DNA from: Ustilaginoidea virens
Taxonomy: Eukaryota > Ascomycota > Sordariomycetes > Hypocreales > Clavicipitaceae
Assembly (NCBI RefSeq): GCF_000687475.1
Contig: NC_057316.1
Location: 6,324,001-6,388,000, forward strand
Length of the DNA: 64,000 nucleotides
Reading direction: 5' to 3'
The translations under genes were made by a program, and so were the position numbers. This document shows positions 22,407 through 35,373 of the stretch, in pieces. Within the stretch, counting starts at the first letter, position 1; every line of letters begins with the position of its first letter. The notes beneath the pieces are model-generated. The model was not told the origin of the DNA. It saw nothing but the letters and a program-made list of their open reading frames with translations, and ran no database searches.

Positions 22407-23766
22407 CTACTCTGTTGATGAACGCTTGTCTCGTCGCTTGCCGTGGTTGCGAGGTCTAGGCGTGACTACCCACTTGTTGCGGTTGTGCGTGCGGCGTGTT
22501 TTGTAGCCACTCTTGGTCTGTAGCATGTGTTAGTAGTTGGAAAGCGATCATGTTCGCCACCTTCGAGGGTAGCGAATGCGGGAGTCTCGAGTGGGATATG
22601 TCGGAGGGATGGGAGCTTACGGGTCTTCCCCATGGTGTCACTGGGTTGCGATTGCTCTTGGACTTTCCTCTACCGCCGCCGTGAGGGTGATCAACTGTCG
22701 GGAACTGTTAGCCAAGACTTGCACTCTCTCTTCCCTTGATTCTTTCAAGCGCACTGCGAAACAAAGGGAAAAAAAAAAAAAAAAAAACATTCGACAAGTA
22801 CTCACCCTTGTTCATGGCTACGCCACGGACCGTCGGCCGGATATTCAGCCAGCGACTTCGTCCAGCCTTGCCGAGCTGGCGGTAATGATGGTGAACGTTG
22901 CTGGCGACTCCTACCGTAGCGCAGGCATTCTTGCTGACGCGACGAACCTCGCCGCTTTGAAGGCGCACTTCGACATACTTGCCCGTCATAATCTTGGTGC
23001 CGTCGTCTCTCGTCTCCTCGTTCTTGTTTACGATTACTGCAGACGTGCCGGCACTGCGGCAGAAGACAGCCCCTCGCTTTGCGGCCGAACCCACCGCAAA
23101 AACCTCTGTCCCCACGGGTATCATGTGCATGGGCAGGCAGTTGCCGGCAAAGGCAGTCTTAGACGCCAAGATACCGGCATCAATAACGCCGCCCATGCTG
23201 TCCAGGAGATCCTGGGGAATGCCTGCCCGGTAACTGTGAACAATATCACCAGCTCGAAGACCTTCCGCAGCCAGAATATAAGACTTTCTCCCGGTGGCTT
23301 GTTCCGCAACCAGCGCGATGTGTGCACTGCGACCAGGGTCGTATTCAATGCGATCGACCAGATGTGGTCCGGGCCTCCATCGCTCAAAGTCGACTGTGCG
23401 TATTCTTCGTTTGACGCCACCGCCGCGATGTCGCACGGTTACGCGGCCATATACGTTTCGTCCACCTTTTCCGTGCCCCTTTTTGGGGTAAGTCAGAGGC
23501 AGGAAAGGTCGACCTTTCCATAGATGATCGTTGATGGGTCGTTTCAAATGTCGCACACCAGGAGTTCGGGGCTTGTAGGTGCGCAAAATGGCCGACTGCG
23601 GACCGGAAGTCTCGGTGGTGTTTGTGGGAACGCCGGTTGAGACCGCATTGCCTTCGGATCCAGTCTTGAGTTGCTTCGTCGCATAAAAACGACTTGTGTA
23701 TTGCTGTAGCGCGAGCCGTTGTAAACTTTTGGTTACCGCAGATAACTGCAGTCTTTGATGAAGCAT
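22407..23766 (-). CDS. RML2: Mitochondrial large-subunit ribosomal protein uL2m
   Basis: Three exons, 23766-22806, 22694-22621 and 22517-22407, phases closed, 381 residues. The N-terminus ([30 protein letters not shown]) is a basic, hydroxylated mitochondrial presequence. The conserved L2 body follows: [58 protein letters not shown] and [19 protein letters not shown]. The second exon supplies the catalytic-centre loop [14 protein letters not shown], whose His is the near-universal uL2 residue near the peptidyl transferase centre. The third exon ends in a basic tail. It acts in the mitoribosome large subunit. The first intron begins directly after AMNK, splitting the invariant [11 protein letters not shown] motif. 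An earlier stop in the retained intron would remove this loop. No anomaly is seen. Confidence 0.97.
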
Positions 23767-24562
23767 TTTTTTTATTATCTTTTTCGCTGGGCAATGGAGC
23801 TGCCTTGGTTCGAGTCTTTTTTCGATTGTAGGACTGATTACCGGTACGATCGGGGAGCTGAACTTGAATCGAGTGTCGGCATACAGTGGGGGGGAAAGGA
23901 GGACAGCAAGCTTGATGTTGAGACGTGAACCACAGCCTAATACGTGGGCATTGACTAAGAGATGAGACTTGGCAAAGTCTTCTCCCAGCTGCCAAAGTTT
24001 GCAGGATACTTCGGCATCCCCTCAACGCATTCAATTGATGAAAGCTAAAGGGACGGGAGGAAAAAAAGAGGGCGCCAAGGCACAAGTTCCATTGGATCAC
24101 CTATCCACATGTGTGAAGTAGTTCACGTCTGGTTGAAATTTCCGCGGGAGCTGGAAAACATTTCGCCGAAATCCGGCCGGCTTCAGCGGCACCCTGCCAG
24201 CTTGAGCCACAGGTAAGCCACAGCATCAAGAACGTCATGGTCAGCTGCAGATGGAGTTCTCCATCCCCGAGGGTCCAATCAGCGGCCCGTTGCTCCACGG
24301 TTGCTACTGTTGACACCGAGACTCTGGCCCTGCTCGGGTACGTACCTATTCCGTCTTTGTATCGCGAAGCTCCAGTCGTCGCGTTATGAGTCGCTGGCCT
24401 CGACTGCCATCTCCACTGCTGACCACTCATTTGCTGGTAACCCATGCCCTTGACGACACGCTATCGTCAGAAACGAATGAATATACTAATACTGTAAAGA
24501 TTTGGCGTTTTCAGTTCGGAGTAGAGTCCTCACGTCTGTAGCAGTTTCTTTTTTCTTTTATC

Positions 24563-24602
<40 letters not shown>

Positions 24603-25453
24603 GTGCGTCTCCGGCCGGCCAATCTGTGCAACTGTGTTCATGAGAATTCATTCTGTGACTTTAGTCGCGAACGCTGAAAATCCGGAGCGTGTCGAGACCA
24701 TCCTCATCTCATGGTTCACGTTTGATACCATTTAGTCGTCCCTGCAAATCGCGCAAAACGAATTGCATCTTTGCTACGACGGTAGCACAAGCACGGGCTG
24801 CTGGACGTGTTCGCAGCAAAGTGGCTTGGGCGCTGCGACTTTCAGCCAAAACGAGCCCTCTGTCTCTCTATTTTTCCCTCACGACGCTGCAATCTTACCC
24901 TTGGCAACGGTCCCTCGCGAGTGAGCCGCGACACTGGCCAGGTACGTACCTTCGCATCCGCGACGGCTCCACCTCACGCCTCTTCCTCCCCTGCTCCTCC
25001 GCTCCTCAAAACACTTCTCGTCCGCCCTCGTAACCATTCACTTCAACATAAACACCTTTGTTGCTGCCCGGCTCTTTTCATATCGATCCTCTCTCATCTC
25101 TTTAACTCTTTACTTACGGTCTTAACCGGCTCTTGGACAGATTCTCCTAGTACCACATACAGTTTTGGTCTGCATTTATCCTTCCAAAACATTCCCATCG
25201 CGACCTCGTGTTGGACGTTCGTTGTCTCTGAACCAGAGGTAGGAAGCCGTCTTCCATTGCTTCTTGAAGTCTCTCATCCTAAAGCTACTTGTCTTTGTCG
25301 TCCTCTAGCCTTTCCCAGGCTTCTACCTTTTTTTTTTTTTTTTTTTTTTTTATAACCTTGCGTCGAGAGCTGACTTTTTTCTTCTTCTTTTCTCTCCCGC
25401 AGTTCGGTCTCTGGCTCGTACCATCGAAGATCTAGTATACACTAGATTAAAAC
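23767..25453. promoter_or_regulatory. Divergent promoter region, uL2m and cyclin B
   Basis: This 1.7 kb between divergent starts holds a 38-T run (24564-24601), CT-rich DNA over 24850-25320 and a T-run plus TTCTTC tract (25329-25400) just before the cyclin start. The pyrimidine-rich part is typical of strongly expressed fungal promoters and leaders. Frames in it are short. Confidence 0.5.
24564..24601. repeat. Homopolymer run of 38 T
   Basis: An uninterrupted T run in the divergent promoter region, about 850 nt upstream of the cyclin start; a nucleosome-excluding poly(dA:dT) element is possible. Its exact length is assembly-sensitive. Confidence 0.85.
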
Positions 25454-27142
25454 ATGCCTCCAGGTGTAAGTGGCTATCAACACGTGTTCCTTGTCCAGCC
25501 TGATCATTTCACGTTACGCCCTCGGGAGCTTAGTCCGGCTGACAAGACGTATCATTTTCTCCAAATGGTAGACTCGTGCTGCACGTCAACGTGTCGAGAA
25601 CGACGAGAACTCGACGCGTCCTCTTACACGAGCCAAGTCTGCTGCTCTCAACGCGGACGAAGCCGCCATGCCGTCCAAGGGTGCCTTGCAGCCGAAGAAG
25701 TCAGCTGCCAATCTTGGCATTGCTGGCAACCAAAGAAAACGTACAGCTCTGGGCGACATGAGCAATGTCAACAAGCCGGATGCCATTGAAGGGAAAAAAA
25801 TCGTTGGCAAGGTTGGCTTCACCTCCAAGGCTCATCCTGTAGGCATCCAGAAAAGCTCTGCCCGACCTACTCGTACCGCTAGCTCCGCCGCCAAGGAACC
25901 AAAGAAGACTGAAGTCAGGCGAGCCGGCCCGGGTTCTCTCGCCGCCCCAAAGAGGAAAGTCGCATCTTCTACCCACAACAAGGAACAAGAAGACGCCGTC
26001 GTTGAAGACGCTCAGCCTGCCCGTAAGAGGGCAAACAAGGAAAAGGTAGTAGACCTTGTTCAGGACGAAAATCGCGTCAAAGGAGTCCAGGTTGACAAGG
26101 AGGAAACCGCCGAATTGTCTGACGATAAGAAGATACCAGACGGTGTTCACACGATTGAGGAAGATGACTGGGATGATCCTCTCATGGTGGCCGAGTATGC
26201 CACGGAGATTTTTGAATATCTTCGCGACCTCGAATGCCGCTCAATCCCCAACCCTCAATACATGTCACATCAAGATGATCTCGAGTGGAAGACGCGAGGT
26301 ATTCTCATTGACTGGCTTATTGAAGTCCACACGAGATTTCACCTTCTTCCCGAGACGCTTTTCCTTGCCGTCAACATTATTGATCGCTTCCTGTCGGAAA
26401 AGGTTGTTCAGCTTGACCGTCTCCAGCTTGTCGGCATCACCGCCATGTTCATTGCTTCCAAATACGAAGAAGTGCTCTCGCCGCACGTTGAGAACTTCAA
26501 GCGCATCACCGACAACGGCTTCAGCGAGGCGGAAATTCTGAGTGCCGAGCGATTCCTGCTCAGCACTCTCAATTACGACCTGAGCTACCCGAATCCCATG
26601 AATTTCCTTCGCCGGGTGTCCAAGGCGGACAACTATGACATCCAGTCTCGCACCATCGGCAAGTATCTTACGGAGATTAGCCTTCTCGACCATCGCTTCA
26701 TGGCCTATCGACCGAGCCACTGCGCTGCTGCCGCCATGTACCTAGCACGCATGATGCTTGATCGTGGCCCATGGGTAAGCCCACGATGACTTGACGCTAC
26801 TGTTGGATGTACAGAAACATTGACCTTTTTTTTTTCTTACTTTTCGGTTAGGACGATATCTTGGCATACTATGCTGGTTATGACAAGCAAGAGGTCCAGC
26901 CAGTCGTTGATTTGATGATTGACTATCTTGCCCGTCCTGTCGTCCATGAAGCATTTTTCAAGAAGTATGCAAGCAAGAAGTTTCTCAAAGGTAAGCGAGA
27001 CAACGACACGGTCTAGAGGAGTGGTGTGACGTGACGATGCTAATGCCATGTAGCTTCTATCCTAGCAAGATCGTGGGCCAAGAAGAATGCACCTATTTTC
27101 GGTATCACAGATACTGAGCTGTCTTTGGACCAAATATCATGA
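25454..27142 (+). CDS. nimE: B-type mitotic cyclin
   Basis: Four exons, 25454-25465 (12 nt, MPPG), 25572-26774, 26852-26990 and 27054-27142, all phases closed, 480 residues. The tiny first exon ends at a perfect GTAAGT donor and restores the N-terminus MPPG-TRAARQRVENDEN. A destruction box RTALGDMSN lies at about residues 61-69, for APC/C-driven proteolysis. The N-cyclin box starts near ECRSIPNPQYM and has KTRGILIDWLIEVH; YEEVLSPHVENF and AERFLLSTLNYDLSYPNPMNFLRR follow, then the C-terminal cyclin fold (YLTEISLLDHRFMAYRPS, AAAMYLARMML). It should activate Cdk1/NimX for mitosis. The three introns are short and canonical. The ATG further down at 25668 would drop an N-terminal stretch conserved in related cyclins. 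Confidence 0.96.
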
Positions 27143-28452
27143 GTGACGGCCCTGCATCATGCACATTATCGATCGATCTTACCAATGCACATCATTTATA
27201 GATATGAGGCTTAAAAAAAAAAAACGTCAGGACACCATGGCACGGGGTTGAACTGCGATCAAGACATGACCTCTTTTTTGACGACTTTAATATATACGCG
27301 AATCACGTACATTCTTCGTTGGTCAGTACGCCAGATGCAGGTCTGCTAATGGTTGACGGATTAGTGTCACCCTCGGTCTCCGCTTGGTGAAGCTATCACG
27401 CGTGTGGAAGAGCGTCTGCCGATTTGTTTTTAGCAAGTATTTCATGGATGCGATTTTGTTGAGCTGTTGTGTTTTTACATGGCGCTTGGAGTCTCTGGCG
27501 AACTTGGCAAGGACTGTTTGGATCGACAGGTTGGAGAGGGTTGTTCAGCAGCCGGCTTTGGCGTAGTTCAGGCGTGAATGCGCGGGAAGAAGGGAAGGGG
27601 GGGGAAGGCGTTGGATAAACCCAGCTTTTTGTCTTGGGTCACGGACAACTCAGCAAGGTCATCATCATCATCATCGTCAGAAGGGCAAAACGGATGATGG
27701 TGGTATCCTGGGATCTCGGAAGAAGACTCCCGAGACGTCGAAGCAAACAAGCCCCTCGCTGGATGACGAGGGGGGCGACATAGAACTTGTACATACATGT
27801 TGATTGGACTACAGGCAGGATTTTGGGAATCGAAATGAGAGTTGCATGGCATGGTACTCATAGGCGCTTGATGCATGGCGCCGTGGAATTGATGTGAGCG
27901 GAGGGGATTCGATGGCGTCGTCGGCTGGAGAAACGCAGCAGCAGCCTACACCTCACCTCGACTGCGTGCAATGAGCGCACGCCCGAGGTACCCGGTACAC
28001 CGAGTCCAGTGCCTGGAAGTGCAGCCAGCCAGGTAAGCAAGCCTACCAGGTACCTACCTCCACCTCCTAGGTAAGCACCTCGGCGGTTCGGCTTTCGTAC
28101 TTTGCACGATGCCGAGAGGTGCACCCAGCGCGGCAAAAGTTATTTTTACATTGCACGGAGTACCTGGCTGGTATTTACCACTCGTTGATTTTTATTCTTT
28201 TTTCTCTCTCTCTCTTTTTTTTTTTTTTTTTTTTTTTTTCCTGCATAAAATGAGAGCAGGTTGCTTTGGAAAAGCCATCGTCACAAAATGGCTGATTCCA
28301 GACCATTGATGGCAAAACGATTCAGCTAATACGAGGCACGGGTACGGGAGCACTCTTGACTCTGTCGCCGCCCCTCTGCCTGCTGCGCGCGTTCTGCGCG
28401 CGTTCTGCCGAGGTCAGTCAGTCAGTTCGGGGAAGAGCAAAGGCATGAATAT

Positions 28453-28491
28453 GAATGAATGAATGAATGAATGAATGAATGAATGAACTTG
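28453..28491. repeat. GAAT microsatellite
   Basis: About nine uninterrupted GAAT units in non-coding DNA. Confidence 0.85.
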
Positions 28492-28710
28492 TCGACTGGG
28501 CCTTTGGAGACAACCAACTGCGTTGCAGACAGCTCGTCCACGCCGGAACCCTATGCTCACCGACAAGTGTAGCAGATTCGGTGCCGCAGCTTTTGGACGG
28601 CTGACGCGTCTGACTCGCCGCGGCGGGCTGGGCTGGATGCGACGGAGAGATTTCAAGCGTCGAGACGGGACTTGTTTGCCCCCATGGCATGGCATGACAA
28701 GACTTGACTT

Positions 28711-28740
28711 GACATGACATGACATGACATGACATGACAT
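28711..28740. repeat. GACAT pentamer x6
   Basis: Six perfect copies of GACAT, preceded by related GACTT units. Confidence 0.85.
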
Positions 28741-30883
28741 GACAGGCAGCACCAGGTCAAGCATAGCCGTGCCGAGAGGGCCGGCCATTCATATGCTCGA
28801 GCAGCGTGCGTGCGCGCTTTCCAATGGCTTGTCAGGTCTGGTTGCCTTTGCATAGAGTGTGTGTGTGTTTGTGCGTGTGTGTGAATAGGGTTCATGACTG
28901 GGATTGATCCGTGGATTCTCCTCGTGCCTGCCGCGCTGCAGCCGCGCTGCAACCGCGTTCTTTTGCGCAACTCTAGTTTCTACAGGCAGGGAGGGGGACG
29001 AGGTGGGAAAAAAGTAAAAAAAAAATTGAAAATTGAAAATAAATAAAAAACACCCGTCGCGCTGCAACCTCCTGTTTTGGCTCTGCCATCAAAAGATGTA
29101 TTTCGCTTCCCCCACCCCCTGCCTCCGTGGAATATGGCGGGTTTTCATTTATCCATCGAATGCAGAAGGCGGTGAAGAAGCATTGGCGCGGGTCCGCCGA
29201 GTAATACCCAAACCCAAGGTACTCCGTACCGAATGCTGCTCACGTTCACCATGTTCGTCATGTATCGCGTCTGGTACATGGGCCCTGCAAAAGTTCGCGC
29301 CAAGTCGACCCTAGACATGAGCCTAGCGTCGCATCCCCCTGCCCCGAAAAACACCCAAAAAAAAAAAAAACACCCAAAAAGAGGGCTTCCTGTGACCCTG
29401 TTGCAGGGCCGGTTTTCTCGCTCGAGTGACGTATCCCGTTCTCCGCCTCGGGCGCGCTTGTACCTCTACCAGCCGTAGGTGCCTAGGTGCCTAGCCTCGC
29501 CCAGGCTTGGAGGGAAACGCCCTCGTCCAAAGCCTCCTGGCATCCCTCCAATGGATAGGTCGACAGAAGCCCGTTCCCTCATCCCTCTGCTCCGTCGTCC
29601 AAAACCAGACAGACCCATTGAAATAGCGCGAGGAGGGAGGCAAGGGATATTCCATGATATCCAGCAGGTCCCCAAAGACGACGACGACGCTTGCCAGGTG
29701 CGGTACCTCCAAGGTACCTACCTACCTTCATGCGTCAAGTCCTTTGTTTGACGCCACCGTCTCTTTTTCATGGGTCCGATTGGCCCTGCTACGCGTACTC
29801 CGTGCAGGGTCTCCTAGCTTAGTTTGTTCTCTCGAGATGACTGAATGCTATTGTTGTAGGAAGAAACAGAAATAAAGATAAAAATAAAAATAAAATAAAA
29901 ATAAAAAATAAAAAGAACCTAGGCAATACGCCGGAACGCTATTCCAGATTGCAGACGTACCTTGGAGCAATGTTGCATATGCGACCGACCAGAGGGAGGA
30001 GGGGCGCAAAAAACAAAAAAAAAAGAAAAAAAGAAAAACAAACAAAAAAAGTGATAAACGACGAAAATTCAGCTGTTGGTCCGACGTCGGCCATTTGCGC
30101 CAAGTTGCTAGTGTAGCTGGTACCTCGGGAACTCTCCAGGACGCCTTTCCCTCTTTTGTTACGTGCTGTCGACTGAAAACCTACGGAGCCTGACTCGTAC
30201 GCGCGCAAGCCAGGTTTTTGCCAGGAATGGCGAAAAGTAGTCCGTACTCCGCACTGTTATCCATATGCTAGGCACCTGGATGCCTGCCGCCTTTACGTAA
30301 AGCGACGGGGGCACATGCGCCTTTCTACACGTTACAAGGTGCACGTCGGGGGGGGGGGGGGAGTCGATCCCCATACGAATAGATTCAAGTACCTACTTGC
30401 TCAAAGTACCTAGGTATGGTCGGCCATAAACCAAGCAAGATTGGAAAGCAAAAGCATGAGCATGGCGCACAACCTGTGGCAAGAATGGGAGATGTGAACA
30501 ACGCCGACTATTGACGCCAAAAAAACAAGACCCGGAATGAACACGTAGGTCAAGACATTGCTAGTAAAGGAAGCCAAAGAAGGGCCTCAAATCACATGTA
30601 CTCCGCGTACTGGGTACCTAAGGCTGAGCATAGCCGCGACACCCATGCCAGGACGACGAGGTAGTACCTCTGGTGCCTTTGGTAAGTACCTAAAGTACCT
30701 GCTACTGCAGTGCAAGTTTCAACCGGCAGACTTGGTGGCTGGGCCGGTGGGCTCTTCTGTCGGCGGCACAGTGCGCAGGGAGAGGTCAGCCATCGGCAAC
30801 CAGTGACCGTGAGACGGGCGGTGCATCTGGATTCTGCTAGGACCAAAAAAATAAAAATAAAAAGATCAAAAAAAAAAAAAAAA

Positions 30884-30894
<11 letters not shown>

Positions 30895-30942
<48 letters not shown>
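30895..30942. repeat. CA dinucleotide microsatellite
   Basis: A (CA)24 run, flanked on the left by an A-run and CACCC units. Confidence 0.9.
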
Positions 30943-30944
<2 letters not shown>

Positions 30945-31116
30945 CGTGTTTTAAACGCGATTTGAGCGCGGTGCATTGGATATCAAAAAGACGTTTTGCG
31001 AAACGCGGCTGGATGGAGCATCGCTTAGAGCCCGTAGAAGATGGATCGCACTCCACATGAGGCTCTTCTCGAGGGCCCGCTTGGCCCAGGTACGCTTTCT
31101 TTCGACTGCCGGCTGG

Positions 31117-31156
31117 GCGTGGAGGCGTGGAGGCGTGGAGGCGTGGAGGCGTGGAG
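31117..31156. repeat. 8-bp tandem array GCGTGGAG x5
   Basis: Five perfect copies of GCGTGGAG in non-coding DNA. Confidence 0.85.
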
Positions 31157-31652
31157 TGGGAAGGACGTGAAGTCACGTGTGCCTGGGGGGGAACTGGGGG
31201 GGGGGCAACTATTTCACCCGAATTTTGAAAAATTGATTATTGTTATTTACTTATTTAAAAAAGTATATCAAATAAAATATAATATAATATAATAAAATAA
31301 AAGAAAATAAAAAAAAATCAAGGAAGAAAGAAAAGAAAAGAAAAGAAAAGAAAACAAGGGCCTTGTCTAGGGTCTCGTCTCTCGTCTGACCTGTCACTCC
31401 GCTGCCCTGTGTTGTTGCGTTGATTTTTGCAAAGATGGCTGGGCGTTTCGAGGACTCGCGTGAACGCTGGCGCCAGCCAACCTCGGGACATCCAGTCGCC
31501 AACCAGGCCAGTCTTGCACAGTACGCTGCCTGCCAACTCGTCACTGTGAACAAGGGCTTCAACTACAACTACACGTACCCTCCCTGCGGCGTCGAGCTGA
31601 CCACGTACAACAGGGTTTTCTTACCCTTTTTACTTTATATTATATTACGTTG

Positions 31653-31689
<37 letters not shown>

Positions 31690-32503
31690 ATCTTTTTGGC
31701 GATTATGTGCAGGCGTTTTGCCATCGTATCGGTCGGTGGCTTTCAAGTGTGAGCTGGAGACAGTTGAGGCAAAGGGCGGCGTCGCATGGGGCTCGGCATA
31801 CCGTTTCCAGCAGTCCCATCGACCGGGAAGGGGGGCCCCGTTTGGAAAAGCATGTGTTTTTTGGATTTTTGCATGGCCGCAGAGATTGCGATTGAATGAT
31901 GCAACTCTGAACCTATATTAATGAACACGCCAGCGAATACACCAATGAGTACGCCGCGACCCGGGCCTTGGAATCGGCCAGCCCCAGCCCTGGTGGAGGA
32001 TCCATCCCCGTCCATCCACGGTGTGCGTCCAGCCAGACAGACGTGCGCGGACCAGACCCTTCTCGCTCGCCCCCCCCCCCCCCAGTACGGAGCACCGGGA
32101 GGGCTGCCTGCCTGCTAGGGAGGTCGCAGGTGGGGGTGGGTGGTTGGGTGGGTACTTACTGGCTGGGTGGCTCCTGCCGCAATTTGACAATTGACGCAAC
32201 CGCGCACGGCCAGCAAAGTCACGCGTCTGGTGCTACCCGCCGCATCCCGAAACCCAATGCGAGCGAGAGGCAGACAGACCAGACGGCTTTGAAGACTGGT
32301 TGAGACTTGCGACATGACTGGACGGGGGAACGTACATGACTGCAACATGCACGTACTCGGTATACTCTACTCCAATGTTGCTCTCCAACCCTCCTGAAAT
32401 CCGGACTATCCGGCAGCTATCGGCCCTGTCGACTGCGAGCAACTCTGCGGCCAACGTCGATTCTTCCTCGGGACCTTGCACAGGGTGACTAACTACATTA
32501 CAT

Positions 32504-32541
32504 GTACCTACCTACCTGTACCTAGGTAGGTAGGTACCTAA
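32504..32541. repeat. GTACCTACC/GGTAGGTAC palindrome
   Basis: GTACCTACCTACC is followed by GTACCTAGGTAGGTAGGTACC, an inverted repeat that would fold into a hairpin. It is one member of the dispersed GGTACCT family in this window. Confidence 0.75.
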
Positions 32542-32837
32542 GCTAGCAGCTGCTCACCTTCCGCCGAGCCGGGGCCCTGGCTCGGCCACCTACAGTCAGC
32601 TACTACCGTCGCGCGCCACCCCTGATTCCAGCGACAGTAAGTATTCCGCTCGATACATGCATCAATGGTAAACCGCAAGACGGCTCAAAATAATCACCGA
32701 GAGGTCTATAACTACATCCTAGCTGACTACCTATATTTGCCGCGTCTACAGGAAGCGCGGCGAGGTAGGCGGGTACTTGAACAATTAAAGGCCCGACATG
32801 TGGCGGAGTATCATTCTGCAACCCGGCCGCAACGCAA

Positions 32838-32965
32838 CGATATCGTCATCGTCATCATCGTCGTCATCGTCATCATCATCATCACCACCACCATCAACAT
32901 CACCATCGCCATCACCATCACCATCACCACCACCAACCATCACCAACCATCACCATCACCACCAC
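32838..32965. repeat. ATC/ACC trinucleotide tract
   Basis: A 128-nt region of imperfect CATCGT, CATCAT, CACCAC and CACCAT triplets. It is open in several frames by composition only. Confidence 0.8.
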
Positions 32966-35335
32966 CACCATCGTCATGGTCGCTTCCGACAGCTACCTTG
33001 GTATCTACCGATGAGACTAAGCAGTGTGGTGCCCCAGGCTCACAGCTGCCTTAAGCTTCAGCTCAAGTGGGCTGGTCCTACCACCCGGCGCCCAAGGTCT
33101 ACTGCGCGTCTAATAGGATCTAGATACCTTTAGACGGCCATACAGACAGCCAGTGCTGGCAATGATTTCTTCCCTGGCCAAGGCTGTAGGATGTGCCAAA
33201 CCTACGAGTCATTCGGCACGTAAGGCAGGTTACCCTACTCTAGTACTATCCAGGCTACATAAATTCACCTGTTATTTCTACCTGTGACGCCAAGGTTGTT
33301 GCCCAACTTTTGCCCGTATCCATGTAGAAGAGAACACTTTTACAACCTCTAGCCGGCATGTCCACCCACCCGACATTCCCTTGCGCTGCCCTGAGGCTCT
33401 ATATAACATAACACTGACTATTCAACAAGTTCTGGGCCGAATTGTTTGCCAGGTCTCGTGATAGCCACTGCCGCCACCGGGACGTAAACAGGTAGTCTCT
33501 TCTCGACGCCAAAATAGTCCACGGCGACACTAATTCGAGCCAGGGGTGGAAGTTTCTTGACGGGGAGTCGTGGGAGACGCGTAATATTGCCCGCCCCGGT
33601 GTGCGGCGTTGTTGACGCTCTCCAAGAGCCCGACGAATGAAGAAGGCTTCGTTCTCTTCTGTAGAGGCCGATGGTTCGGCCACATCCCGCTACACAGCCG
33701 AGAACGGGTAATGGCGTTCGGCCAACTTTGGCGCATAGCCTGAGCAAGCTTGCAACTCTAGAACGTCTGGTGCCTGGTACATGTCAATGTCTGAAAGAAT
33801 AAACCCGGCAACAGCAAGCCCATCACTTTGGCGATGCGTTAGTTGCAGGATTCAGCCCGTCATGTCTGCTTTTTTTTTTTTTTTTTTTTTTTTTGGCCAT
33901 GGTATACTTGAGCTTGAGCAATTTCTTCTGGTCCCCCCCCTTCCCCGTTGTCCGCTTTCGTTTTTGTGTGATATTTTTTTCTTCTTCTTCTAATTTCGCC
34001 TTGATCTGGCCCTTTTTCTCCTTCGAAACATACTATACAACCGAGTATCCCATCGCATCGTCCGTCTGGCTGGCAAGACTCCACTGGATCTGGGGGCCCG
34101 CAAAGGCTTCTTTGGGTCATTTGGAAGCCTGCTGGTCTCCATTTTGCCAATAAAATCAGGAACGGGGCTTTCATTTCTGATAGTCTCCTTGGTTTCTTCC
34201 CTTCTCCAGGCACATGGAGGGGAACCACTGGGTTGTCCTACTACTATACTACGGATGGACGATGGGCTCTTGGCCAATGGTTCCACTCCACATCTAGGGT
34301 TCGCGGACGGCAGAATGGAGTCCAAGACGGAGCACGGTTGGCAGAGCGATTGGACGCCGACGGACTGATGAATGGAGCTCCGCCTGCAGCGTTTTTCGCA
34401 GAGAGAGGAACCAGACGAAACAATCCCCAGCGCTGTCAGCCAGCTATCGCGACCAGAACTACAACTTTGGCGACATTGCCGACTTCTCCCTCGATGACTG
34501 CAACGCCACATACCCCGGGCAACGTGCAATATGTGCCTGGGCAGATTTTTGACGGAGAGCTCCGTGTCAAAGGGCCCAATCTAGTGAACCGAGAGAAGAA
34601 GCGCGATTAAATACTCACACTCTGCCTGCACTGTAGAGTAGAGCTTGCATGGCGTGAATGCTTGGAGGCCATTATCACCAGCGCTACTTCGTAAACAGTT
34701 CAGAAATGGATCCAGATTGCCCTTGGTGGGGCGGGGGGGCGGGGGTTGGGGGCGTGGCCGGATCGTAAGCGGCGTGAGTTTCTTACTGTACTCCGCCGTA
34801 CGTACTCGGTACTCCGCTAGCAAACCAGGCAGCTGCAAGCATTCAAGTCAACTTACCTGCTCTATACGTGTACGGTACCTGCGCCGCCAGACTGAGGACA
34901 CTCGGCACCACCACCACCACCACCCCCACTACTACCACCACCCCCCTTCCTTCCCTTCCTTCGATCCAGGTTAAAGGCACTGGAAAAGGCGGACCGCCGA
35001 AACCTGCTTGCACAGGGGCTGTTACCGCCGTCCGTACTTGGCCTAGCGCCTGGCTTCCGCCCATCTGCCCCATCTCGTTTCCCTTGACTCGTGGATCCTG
35101 GTTCCCTCTCCTGCACATCATCCCAAGTTCCCGTGACGTGTCGCCGCTCTGTTTGCTCCAAAGCGCTAACTTGTGTTCCTTGCGCAGGGTTCGTCATTGC
35201 TTATCCTGTCCCCAGCGGGTCGGGCTTGGGCCCATGACTTGGTCGCAATAGCCGCGGAAAGCGACTACTGCCACCAGGTCAAGCTAGTCCGCACCGCACA
35301 TAATCCCACCGTCACAGCCCGCCACAGCAAAGTCT

Positions 35336-35373
35336 GGTCGCGGTCGCGGTCGCGGTCGCGGTCGCGGTCGCGG
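35336..35373. repeat. GGTCGC hexamer array
   Basis: About six copies of GGTCGC in tandem in non-coding DNA. Confidence 0.85.

Noticed and set aside
33397..33750. Two overlapping minus-strand frames, one reading ISVAVDYFGVEKRLPVY.
   Set aside because: Competing frames of similar quality, no upstream exon with matching phase and no known domain. Not enough to call a gene.
34144..34610. Overlapping plus-strand frames with protein-like stretches (around 34144-34368 and 34233-34610).
   Set aside because: Two frames look equally good, no splice model joins them, no start context or recognisable family is seen, and the minus strand is also open; high GC explains the openness. At most a gene relic.
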